Below are positions 11,401 through 20,800 of a stretch of DNA of 64,000 nt, piece after piece. Source of the stretch: Branchiostoma floridae (Eukaryota; Chordata; Leptocardii; Amphioxiformes; Branchiostomatidae); NCBI RefSeq assembly GCF_000003815.2, contig NC_049979.1:813384-877383 (forward strand). The letters run 5' to 3'. Both the position numbers and the translations under genes were made by a program. Numbering within the stretch: position 1 is the stretch's first letter; each line of letters opens with the position of its first letter. Under the pieces are notes generated by a model, which searched no databases, had not been told where the DNA came from, and saw only the letters and a list, made by a program, of their open reading frames with translations.

Positions 11401-13564
11401 AAAACAGTGCTATGCCCTGAGTGGGTATATCCTGGTTAAATAAATAAAGAAATGAAATACTAGTCACACAAAAATCATTAACATCTAATTCCACCAAAAC
11501 ATGGCCAACACATATATACTTTGTCTACACTATTCGAGAACCTGTCTGTTATCCATGTTGTCTTCTTCTTCTTCTTCTTACATGTCACCTTCAATATGCT
11601 GAAGGCTCTGACACAGATTTGGGTCAAGGGTATTCTTGTTATAAACGGAGGGGTCACTTTTCTTTCTCTTATGTTTTTGCTTTGATGTGGTTTATTGTGT
11701 TTATGTAAAGAGGGGGGAGAGAGAGAGAGCCCTGCTCCTCTAGGGAAGGGCCGCTACTCCCTGTCCCCCACCCTACAGGTTGTACTTGCCTCCCGTTCGA
11801 ACTGCTCCAGTTTGTCCATGGTGAGACTGGCGCTGTTGTTGGAGATGGAGAAGGCCATCCACTCGTCTGCCATGTCTGAGGCATCCAGCCGGTACAGCAT
11901 ACATAACTCCTTCACTGCAGGGGGGAGATACGGTAGTAATAGTACTGTACTGGTAGTAGTATCCAGTATTTGATTGTACAACACACAACATTCTGTTACA
12001 CCAAGGCATCCAGCCGGTACAGCATACATAACTCCTTCACTGCAGGGGGGAGATACAACATGCAACATTCTGTTACACCAAGGCATCCAGCCGGTACAGC
12101 ATACATAACTCCTTCACTGCAGGGGGGAGATACAACATGCAACATTCTGTTACACCAAGGCATCCAGCCGGTACAGCATACATAACTCCTTCACTGCAGG
12201 GGGGAGATACAACATGCAACATTCTGTTACACCAAGGCATCCAGCCGGTACAGCATACATAACTCCTTCACTGCAGGGGGGAGATACAACATGCAATATT
12301 CTGTTACACCAAGGCATCCAGCTGGTACAGCATACATAACTCTTTCACTGCAGGGGGGAGATACAACACATAACATTCTGTTACACCAAGGCATCCAGCC
12401 GGTACAGCATACATAACTCCTTCACTGCAGGGGGGAGATACAACACACAATATTCTGTTACACCAAGGCATCCAGCCGGTACAGCATACATAACTCCTTC
12501 ACTGCAGGGGGGAGATACAACACACAATATTCTGTTACACCAAGGCATCCAGCCGGTACAGCATACATAACTCCTTCACTGCAGGGGGGAGATACAACAC
12601 ACAACATTCTGTAAATGGAGGCCTGCATGTCCTTTAACACTTCAATGTAAACATTGATATTATGTAATTTGTAACTGGAATGCCCCGTACAGGCAGTGCA
12701 TTTTACGTGTAAAGTGCAATGGACACATTATGAAAGCCAGCCTGCTCAATCTAATGTAATACGAAGCCAATACTTTTGAATTTAGAAGTGTTACGTCCCC
12801 ATTTCTTAGCCGACTTGCAATTTTTGTGGTTTTGTTCATACGCTTGAAGTCTGCAGTTAGAGTGGAAGCTGCTAGGGTGTTATTGGACACAATCACCTGC
12901 TACATTAATATGATATGGTCACGCAAGAATAATTTTCTTGAGTTTACATTAAATGATAACTTCTAATATAATATAGTGATACAGGCTGTTCCAAAAAGAA
13001 TAGAGGGGGGTTGATGACACTCCAATCTGCACAGTGCTGAGTCCCGATGGGTCTACCCCCTCCTAACACTCCTAACAAACAAACACCCTGTCCCCTGGAT
13101 TTCAAACCCTATTAAGTCCTGCTGTGCTATGCTATGGCTTCAAACCCTCCGACAGGTCATTTGCCAGCCGCCCCCCCCCCCCCCCATTTTTAACGGCCCA
13201 TAACAAGATTACGAGAGGTAAAACGTATCTGACACTGATGTGACGGTGTTACTGAATACTTTGTCGACCCCTTGTAGAGATACTGAACTGAGACGTATAG
13301 AATTTCACTGGTGGAAAAGGCGAACATGGGATTTAGGGTCTTTACGATAGGGTGAGAAAAATTATACAAAGATTTTGGGAGCATAATTTCCTTGCCCTGA
13401 CAAACTATCAAAACAACAAGCTAGCGAAAGCAAACAAGATCCGAGCAATCCCTGGTGTCAAAAGAGTCCTTACATTTGTCTACAACGTCTTCATCTTGTA
13501 TTTTGATGTCAAAAGTGCCGAATTCCTGGGCCAAGTCCTCCTCGTCAACAGCGATCCTCGCCAT
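4025..13564 (-). CDS. POLA2: DNA polymerase alpha subunit B (POLA2), first 13 coding exons
   Basis: Regulatory B subunit of the DNA polymerase alpha-primase complex, acting in the nucleus at replication initiation. Thirteen minus-strand exons splice with agreeing phases into 449 codons: 13564-13474, 11914-11790, 11087-10959, 9611-9493, 9177-8990, 8508-8420, 7393-7235, 6948-6886, 6517-6466, 5701-5583, 4754-4716, 4510-4437 and 4124-4025. The start [18 protein letters not shown] is the first in-frame ATG, in a CCAAGATGG context. Family landmarks in order: [11 protein letters not shown] (N-terminal helical domain), [11 protein letters not shown] and TFGEQ (linker), [26 protein letters not shown] (OB fold), [42 protein letters not shown], and [19 protein letters not shown] (inactive phosphoesterase domain). 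All match the vertebrate POLA2 order. Roughly the last quarter (from RVHFVSDPC) is off the left edge. Exons 2 and 11 end in GC donors (AG|GCAAGT). Junctions of exons 2, 3, 4, 7, 10 and 14 are copied in tandem into their introns. Confidence 0.95.
4130..4325. repeat. Short intronic tandem repeat next to POLA2 exon 13
   Basis: About four degenerate copies of a roughly 45-55-bp unit (ggaataaaagtaYRGGAGTTAACTTCCTCAAATCAACATTTG-like), starting a few bases upstream of the exon 13 acceptor on the minus strand. Unlike neighbouring arrays it carries no exon sequence. Confidence 0.75.
5218..5434. repeat. (CA)n microsatellite, interrupted
   Basis: Long CA/GACA run in POLA2 intron 10, with a second (CACG/CA)n run at 5527-5569. 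Cysteine/valine-rich open frames here (5203-5550, minus) are repeat artefacts. Confidence 0.95.
5442..5520 (-). repeat. Partial tandem copy of POLA2 exon 10 with its donor
   Basis: Minus-strand sequence repeats the last ~70 nt of exon 10 ([19 protein letters not shown] then CVL|GTGAGT), with a few synonymous or near-synonymous changes against the functional copy at 5583-5701. It lacks the 5' half and any AG acceptor, so it is an exon-donor edge duplication in intron 10. The (CA)n runs lie on both sides. Confidence 0.88.
5736..6084. mobile_element. Non-autonomous hAT-type DNA transposon with 8-bp target duplication (copy 1)
   Basis: A 333-bp element at 5744-6076 begins CAGGGGTCTAGCCAGC and ends GCTGGCTAAAGCCCTG (imperfect terminal inverted repeats). 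It is flanked by a perfect 8-bp duplication AGTCCTGT (5736-5743, 6077-6084). The CAGGG termini and 8-bp duplication are hAT hallmarks. Open frames inside are not transposase. A second copy lies at 28850-29189. The insertion splits the head of a tRNA-type SINE that continues to about 6290. Confidence 0.9.
6077..6290 (+). mobile_element. tRNA-derived SINE, head split by the hAT element
   Basis: Contains a B-box-like GTTTGATTCCAGC, then a body shared with 23130-23345: 'caggaaagggtcgcagtc', 'gctaggggaatttccc' and 'caatgaacccgtagatactg'. The few bases left of the hAT copy (TAGCATGAGTAGTCCTGT) match the SINE head at 23130, so the hAT jumped into the SINE. Confidence 0.7.
7399..7466 (-). repeat. Tandem copy of POLA2 exon 7 acceptor edge
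   Basis: The exon 7 acceptor and first codons (CTTACAG|GAGCCCATCACAGTGAG on the minus strand, 7380-7398) recur at about 7440-7466 as CCCTACAG|GAGCCCATCACTGTGAG, together with the neighbouring 'cctgtactcatgtcac' block (7348 and 7412). Two copies, about 64 bp apart. Confidence 0.8.
7495..7735 (+). mobile_element. SINE tail (same family as 46965-47250)
   Basis: Shares with 46965-47250 the ordered blocks 'gggaaaggYact', 'gtgaaaatgRgtacctagct', 'aggacgtt', 'ggagagcSacagccacacc', 'cgttaaagaWccca' and 'agtaggggYat'. The tRNA-like head present in the other copy is missing here. Confidence 0.7.
7736..8419. other. POLA2 intron 6, nothing further recognised
   Basis: No exon, RNA gene or clear repeat is visible between the SINE tail and exon 6. 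Small plus-strand open frames at 7739-8118 have no recognisable content. Confidence 0.6.
9334..9523 (-). repeat. 38-bp minisatellite spanning the POLA2 exon 4 donor (5 copies)
   Basis: Exact 38-bp period: CCCTTAC at 9334, 9372, 9410, 9448 and 9486. Each unit read on the minus strand contains the last codons of exon 4 (PGSFSPV) and the donor AA|GTAAGG. Only the copy at 9486-9523 is continuous with the exon body. The four others lie in intron 4. Confidence 0.95.
9885..10978 (-). repeat. 38-bp minisatellite spanning the POLA2 exon 3 donor (about 28 copies)
   Basis: The unit on the minus strand is GTGTACTCCACACCTGCAGCAAAG|GTGAGGCTCTAGC-like, encoding the exon 3 end VYSTPAAK and its donor. The functional copy is the one joined to the exon body at 10959-11087. 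About 27 further donors lie in intron 3. Some copies are shortened (10845-10915). Open frames at 10757-11114 are repeat artefacts. Confidence 0.95.
11088..11789. other. POLA2 intron 2, nothing recognised apart from short simple repeats
   Basis: Contains a (CTT)n stretch near 11561-11579 and a GA run at 11717-11728. I see no exon or mobile element I can support. Confidence 0.6.
11998..12615 (-). repeat. 77-bp minisatellite spanning the POLA2 exon 2 acceptor (8 intronic copies plus the exon)
   Basis: Period 77 bp (12005, 12082, 12159 and onward to about 12544). Each unit on the minus strand carries CCCCCCTGCAG|TGAAGGAGTTATGTATG, meaning the acceptor plus [11 protein letters not shown]. The functional copy ends at 11914. 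Between it and the array is a ~78-bp stretch (11921-11998) not found in the other units. Confidence 0.93.
12616..13473. other. POLA2 intron 1 remainder
   Basis: AT-rich unique-looking sequence with a poly-C run near 13171-13185. No exon recognised. Confidence 0.6.
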
Positions 13565-13882
13565 CTTGGTTTCTTCGTCATGTAATCTTCGCGCCAAATT
13601 TGGGGGCCTTTGAAGACTGTCATATGCCGTGTTTATTTAGCGCCTTACCAACTGCACAAAATGCGAAAAATTAAAGCAAAGTAGTACAACATTCAGTCAA
13701 GACATTATGTTTGTATGGTTTGATATATATAGAACTATGTATAGATGGTATTATCTGAAATGAGAATAAAATGTTAACATTTCAGGCAGCCCTAAGTCCA
13801 CGGCAGCCAGCTCGGTTTCTGTGCCGACAGACGCTCATCAATATTCCGGCAGTGCCACTTGTTGTTGTCGCTACTGTGGAAC
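13565..13882. promoter_or_regulatory. Shared intergenic region between divergent POLA2 and the U-box/TPR gene
   Basis: Only 318 bp separate the POLA2 start codon (minus, 13562-13564) from the ATG of the plus-strand gene (13883-13885). A head-to-head pair this close suggests a bidirectional promoter. No TATA box is convincing. TTAACATTTCAG at 13777-13788 looks like an acceptor, so the plus-strand gene may have an upstream 5' UTR exon and the true start sites could be further apart or overlap. Confidence 0.55.
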
Positions 13883-14805
13883 ATGGACGACTGTACTCTA
13901 GAGAAGCTGGGCGTCTCTCCGGGCGCACTCACGCCCAAGTTCCACAGGGACACGCTAGAGTACAACGTCACGGTCGCCAGCAACGTGGAGAAGGTCAAGT
14001 TCGATGTGCTGACCAGCGACAGCGGCGCCTCCTACCAGATCAAGGTGGGAGGGTCATCTGGGTCCGAGCTAAACTTTTACAGACTACTTTGACAACAGGT
14101 GTAGCTACCTGTCACCGTCTGCACCTCTTGATTTAAACGACAAAGTTACTAAACATTAACCATTCCGGCATTTTTGTGTAATACCCATTTGTTTTAGCGC
14201 GTTCATCCTATTTTTAAAGAATGGTAACTTGATACTTGTCCAAGCCCCCTGTGTGTCACACCTGATTTGCACGCCAGAGAAAAGTTGTTTGTTGTTTCAC
14301 AGGTGTTCTCTTACAGGTGGTTTGTTTACAGAAACTCAGCAGGGCCACTTGTTTATGTTTATATACATTCATTATTCGCTATTTTGCAATGATCATATAT
14401 TGCCCATATGTTTGCAGTATACCTAATGCTTATTCCATATGGGGATACTTACTGTAAATACTGAAATATTTTCACATCAACAAACTATCAGATTTCGGTG
14501 TTATGCAGCAGTTGGTATAGTTGGCATAAGATGCAAACTGACCCCACACAAAAACTTAGCAAAGTCAAGCTTCCTAAAGTAGTGGTCAATTAATTGAAAG
14601 CCCAATGGATCGTGTGTGGTGGGTTCTTTAATATCCTTAAAGTTTTTTTAATTAAACTCCCTTCCAAGCAGTACAATGCCTGTCAATATTGAAAGGTCCA
14701 TCAGAAAGGTCTGGACTCATATTTTTATATATTTTCAAATTGTACAAACTAGACTCTGACTAAAATTCTACTGTACACTATTAAATACCTCTCTCTCGAT
14801 CTTCT

Positions 14806-14849
<44 letters not shown>

Positions 14850-17800
14850 CTCCCTTAACACATTTGGATCATCTTGCAAATTTTTTTACAAATTTTTTTT
14901 CGACCTACCGATCCAAATTTTTTCTGGAAAAATCCGAGAAGCAACAAATAAAATTGGTGTGGCCACATCTTGCGTTCTTCCCTCCCCACAGAACAGTGGC
15001 GGAGAGAAGACCATCCCGCTGAAGGAGGGGGATGTGACAAACGTGCAGATCGAGGTGACGGCGGAGGACGGCACGGTGAAGATCTACGCCGTGAACGTGA
15101 AGCGTCTGTCGGCGAGCGACGCCACCCTCACCACCCTGCAGCTGTCAGCCGGCGCGCTGGAACCGGAGTTTGCACCAGGAACATACACTTATTCTAGTAG
15201 GGACTCTTTCCAATAGATTATAGTTTATACATTGTTGTTGTTTTAAAATTTCCTCTTGAAAAGCAAGCAAACAGTACATGCTGATTAGCCTGGTATCTAG
15301 CCGTACCATAGTTCCCGAGTCTCTTCTGTCCTCTTATACGGATTTGCAGAGAGGACAGAAGACACTCGGGCGCTATAGTACGGCTGGATACCAGGCTACA
15401 TGCTGATATCTTAAGTAAAAGCCAGAAATTGTCATCTCTCATAATTCCACTGGGTACCCTGTATTGCCATGTTAAAAATGGTGCATCAAAAGAGATTATC
15501 TACTAATGCAGCGTCAGTTATTATGAGGTATGCTCACATATCCGGGTGTTAAACACAATCTTGAGAATGCTGTTTTTCTTAATGATATGTGTCACTCTTA
15601 CCAGACAGAATGATGAGAGTTGACACTATAGATTTGCTTTCGGATACCGGTATGTAAGGTTTGCTTGCTTTTACAAGGTTGAACAGCATCTACTGTTTCT
15701 GTATGATTACACAACATGACACATGAGGACAGGTTCATGAAATATAACGGTTACCCTATTATGAAATATTTTTGTCTGTAGCTACGTTACCCTGCCACGT
15801 CAGTTCCCTGACCATCACAGCCAAGGCCCCAGATCCTAAGGCAGGTGTGAAGGTGTGCGGACAGACACCTGACACACCTGTGCAGCTGAACGTGGGCGAG
15901 ACTCAGGTGGATGTGGAAGTCACCTCACCTGATGGATCAAGGCAACAGGTGAGGCGCAGAGTGATTTCCTCTGACATGACCTTCATGCTGGAAGACTTTG
16001 TCTTGTCTTGCTGGCTGTTGTTACTTGCACTCATTGACAAGTTACTTTTACTGTTTACTTTACTTACAAATAAGTTCTTCAGGTATCACTTGTTTACATC
16101 AAAGCAAATCAAATAGAAACAATATCAGTCATTCTTGCAGTTAGATTGTTTTCCTTTCCCAGGAATTTTATTCATCTTTCATCCCTTTGAATTATTTCCA
16201 CTCTGGGCCTGCACTGAGGGTATCGTCAATCAGCAACGTTAATGCTTTTCAATCTATAGTAAGTTAAATTCAGAAAGGCAGCAGCATTAATATTGCTTTT
16301 AGTAAAGAAGCATGCAGGGCCATGTCTTGTATGGAACAGAATGAAAGCAGGCTTTTGAAACCGTAGTGATATTTCCCCACTCCCTGTGTTCCACAGATGT
16401 ACTCCATCAGTGTAGTAAAGGAGCCAATGGGAAGGTTCGTCAAGCTGGCCGACCCCAAACTGGCGCTGCAGCTGGAGTGTCCGGTTACGCTCGGGCCGCT
16501 GTATCGACCAATCAGCATCCGGGAGAGCGACCCCAAGCACACCTACTCCGCACCCTGCATCGATGTCCTGACCAGGTGGGTAGCTGTTTCTAGAGAGCCC
16601 AAATCCCTTAGATTATGGATAACAACATTTGGCATGCTTCGCTCACAATCCCTATAATTCTGCTACTTTTAGGTAGCTCTTTTTTTTTTTAGAAATCTCC
16701 CCGATACATCCACTGATCTGCTGATGATAGAATTTTGACTGTCAGTTACTGATTTTGTAGCAGCCTGCTAGATTCAACTACTGATCCGGTGCTGGTCTAT
16801 TACTGTCAGTTACTGATTCAACTACTGATATGGTGCTTGTCTATTACTGCCAGTTACTGATTCAACTACTGATATGGTGCTTGTCTATTACTGCCAGTTA
16901 CTGATTCAACTACTGATCTGGTGCTGGTCTATTACTGTCAGTTACTGATTCAACTACTGACCTGGTGCTGGTCTATTACTGTCAGTTACTGATTTAACTA
17001 CTGATCTGGTGTTGGTCTATTACTGCCTGGGTTACTGATTCAACTACTGACCTGGTGCTGGTCTATTACTGTCAGTTACTGATTCAACTACTGATCTGGT
17101 GCTGGTCTATTACTGCCAGTTACTGATTTAACTACTGATCTCACTGGTACTGGTCTATTACTGCCAGTTACTGATTTAACTACTGATCTCACTGGTACTG
17201 GTCTGTTACTGCCAGTTACTGATTCAACTACTGATCTGGTACTGGTCTATTACTGTCAGTTACTGATTTTAAATACCAATCTGGTGCTGGTCTACTACTG
17301 TCAGTTACTAATTTTTGTGGTAGCCTCCATGCTTACACTACTGATCAGTTACTGCGTATTTTGTGAATTTTTAGTACTTGTTTGTAGATCTAAGAGACCC
17401 TTTGAGGTTCTCTTAGTCAGAAAGCTGTTTTCCGCTCTATATAGGACCTCAAAACAGGACCCCTTAGACGAAAGCCCCTTGCCTAGTGAGTGGAGGATTG
17501 TGGACTTTGATGTGGACAAGAAGGTGTCTGCTGCTGTTGTCAGCTGTATCTACACACACACAGGTGATTATAGGCACCTGTCATGCAGGTCTGTAGGAGG
17601 ATATTTTGCCAGTCAGTTGCTGCTTATATCTTGGAATCATTATGACATTAAGACAATCAAGGTAAAGATACATGTAAGTTTAGCATTTCAGAACCAACAT
17701 ACCAGCTTTGAAAGACGCTTGCAGCTAGATGTCCAAAGGAATATATATATATTAGTAAGATGTTGATAAGTCGTTTAATCAATGTCTTTTATTCAAGAGC

Positions 17801-20800
17801 CCAAGGGCTGAATCGCGTGTTCTGTACAACTGGAAACATTAATTGAATACATATGACACCTGAAAATGTCAAACATATATGATTATATGGCAAGATATAC
17901 AACCAATGAAATCAAAGATATAAACAAAGATCCTGGCTGGCCATACCGTCAAAGTGTTAAACAGTAACTGTTGTACAAGGTAAGGAAGTGGGCTTATATG
18001 CCAAACAGCACTTATACCGGCTATACAGATGCAAAAGCTAGACAACTTAGCCCGAACGTGTGTTATGCTGAAGGGCTGTTAAAGTGCTGATTCAGACACA
18101 CACACATGCTCTACAATTTCACCCCCAGGCTGCACAGAACAGATAAAGTACGGGGAGCTCGGTGCCCACGCTAAGGACTGCCAGCACAAGCCCAAACCTG
18201 AGCCTAACGCAGCGCTGGTGACAGACTCTGCCTGGTACAAGGCCGACTTTGCCTCCACCAAGAAGACGGACTCGGACATCAAACACAAAGTGGAGGTGAG
18301 CTGTTTGTAGAGCAATTGAAGAGTTATTTTTCCTTATTTCTGATGAGGTAGCCTGTGAGCTTTGGCAATTAACCTCGCAAACTTAATTACTTATGAATGC
18401 ACAACGTATGATTAGAATATGATGTTGAAAATATCAGGTTTACATTGTTGTTGTACTATGTTGTTTGATTATGTCAGCTGAAAATGATTTTTAAAAAGAG
18501 AGAGAACCCCTACCCTCCAAACCTAATTTTTTCATGACCCGGTGATGATAATTGAAGTCAAACCCAACCTGTTTAGAAATAGCCAACACAAGTATCAGAG
18601 TAGAATATTGTTTATAACTGTTCATTGTCACTTGTATGTCTCCTATGTTTATACCATGTACTTGCAATTAGCCATCGGGCATCAACTTTCAAATAAACTT
18701 CTTTATTATTGAAAACTCATTAATTTTCCCAGGCCCCTTGATTAGGCAGTTATTGTTTCCATTCATGCGTTGATTTGTGACACCAACTAAATCAAGATTT
18801 AAATATATTTCAGGTTCGAAGCTGGGAGAAACATCTCCACAATGTGACTGACTCCACCCTGAAGGAACTGGACGACCAGGCCAAGGAGCATCTTAAGAAC
18901 TACAGAGAGGCCTTGCCTAGGATAGGTCAGTGTCCCGTGGTTCTAGGCAGAAGTTTGTCAAATCATTTACAGAAGTCAGGCAAGAACACATTGTAATGCT
19001 CTTGCGGCACAATCACATTTGTCGTAGGCCGCCATTGACGCCAAGTAGCATGTGATAGAGCCAAACAGTCTATCATTTTAAACATAAGAGAATACATTTT
19101 CATCAGTTTTGTGTCATTAAGTTGGGATTTTGGGACAGACTGAGTGAAATTTTTCCTGTCCCAACAAGCAAATTTCCATCCTGAGACAGAAGGACGGGAC
19201 CTGGAGACACCCCCGAACTCAGAGCAGTGCAGATTTCTTTTTGCACGACAAGCATAATAAATAGATTCATTTTTCCTTGTATGATATTCAGAGCATAACC
19301 AGGCATACAAGCACAGGAAGTCTCCATTTGGCATTTGATCATTTCAGGAACAATTGGCACTGTCCGTGGTGCTGAAATAGACAGTCATGTAGTGCCAGAC
19401 ACAAAAATAGCAGCACTAAATAGCTCATAAACAGTTACATACACACACACACACACATACACTACATGCACTCATATAGTCACACACACATATGTACACA
19501 CACAGACACTCACACACACTTACATACACGCAGTCACAGAGATTCACACCTAAGACATACAATCAAGCCAAGAATCAGAATTTCAAAGAATTTTTTAAGA
19601 ACTGTGTTGAAAGCCCAAGGGAACAGATCAAGCATTTCTCCTTGTTTGATATCCAGGACAAAACCAGTCATATGAGCACGGGAAGTCTCCGCTGGACTAC
19701 CTGCGCAACGCGGCGCAGTGTTACGCCACCGGCATCAAGATGAAGGCGAAGGATGCGAGCCTGCACTGCAGCCTGGGGCTGGTGCTGGAGGAGCAGTACT
19801 ACGCTAAGGACATGTACGGGCTCAAGGAACAGGTACGCTAAGGACATGTACGGGCTCAAGGAACAGGTACGCTAAGGACATGTACGGGCTCAAGGAACAG
19901 GTAGGCTAAGGACACGTACGGGCTCAAGGAACAGGTACGCTAAGGACATGTATGGGCTCAAGGAACAGGTCACTAAGGACACGTACGGGCTCAAGGAACA
20001 GGTAAGCTAAGGGCATGTACGGGCTCAAGGAACAGGTACGCTAAGGACATGTACGGACTCAAGGAACAGGTACGCTAAGGACATGTACGGGCTCAAGGAA
20101 CAGGTACGCTAAGGACATGTACGGGCTCAAGGAACAGGTACGCTAAGGACATGTACGGGCTCAAGGAACAGGTACGCTAAGGACATGTACGGGCTCAAGG
20201 AACAGGTACGCTAAGGACATGTACGGGCTCAAGGAACAGGTATGCTAAGGACATGTACGGGCTCAAGGAACAGGTATGCTAAGGACATGTACGGGCTCAA
20301 GGAACAGGTATGCTAAGGACATGTACGGGCTCAAGGAACAGGTACACTAAGGACATGTACGGGCTCAAGGAACAGGTACGCTAAGGACATGTACGGACTC
20401 AAGGAACAGGTACGCTAAGGACATGTACGGGCTCAAGGAACAGGTACGCTAAGGACATGTACGGGCTCAAGGAACAGGTACGCTAAGGACATGTACGGAC
20501 TCAAGGAACAGGTACGCTAAGGACATGTACGGGCTCAAGGAACAGGTATGCTAAGGACATGTACGGGCTCAAGGAACAGGTACGCTAAGGACATGTACGG
20601 ACTCAAGGAACAGGTACGCTAAGGACATGTACGGGCTCAAGGAACAGGTACGCTAAGGACATGTACGGGCTCAAGGAACAGGTACGCTAAGGACATGTAC
20701 GGGCTCAAGGAACAGGTATGCTAAGGACATGTACGGGCTCAAGGAACATGTACGCTAAGGACATGTACGGACTCAAGGAACAGGTCTGAGATTGATTTGT

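Noticed and set aside
11786-11790. POLA2 exon 2 GT donor at 11786 (GCAA|GTACAA)
   Set aside because: It would put exon 3 in a frame with an early stop. The GC donor at 11790 keeps phase 0.
9885-12620. Possible CRISPR-like regular arrays (38- and 77-bp periods)
   Set aside because: There are no unique spacers. Units are contiguous tandem repeats carrying splice sites in an animal genome.
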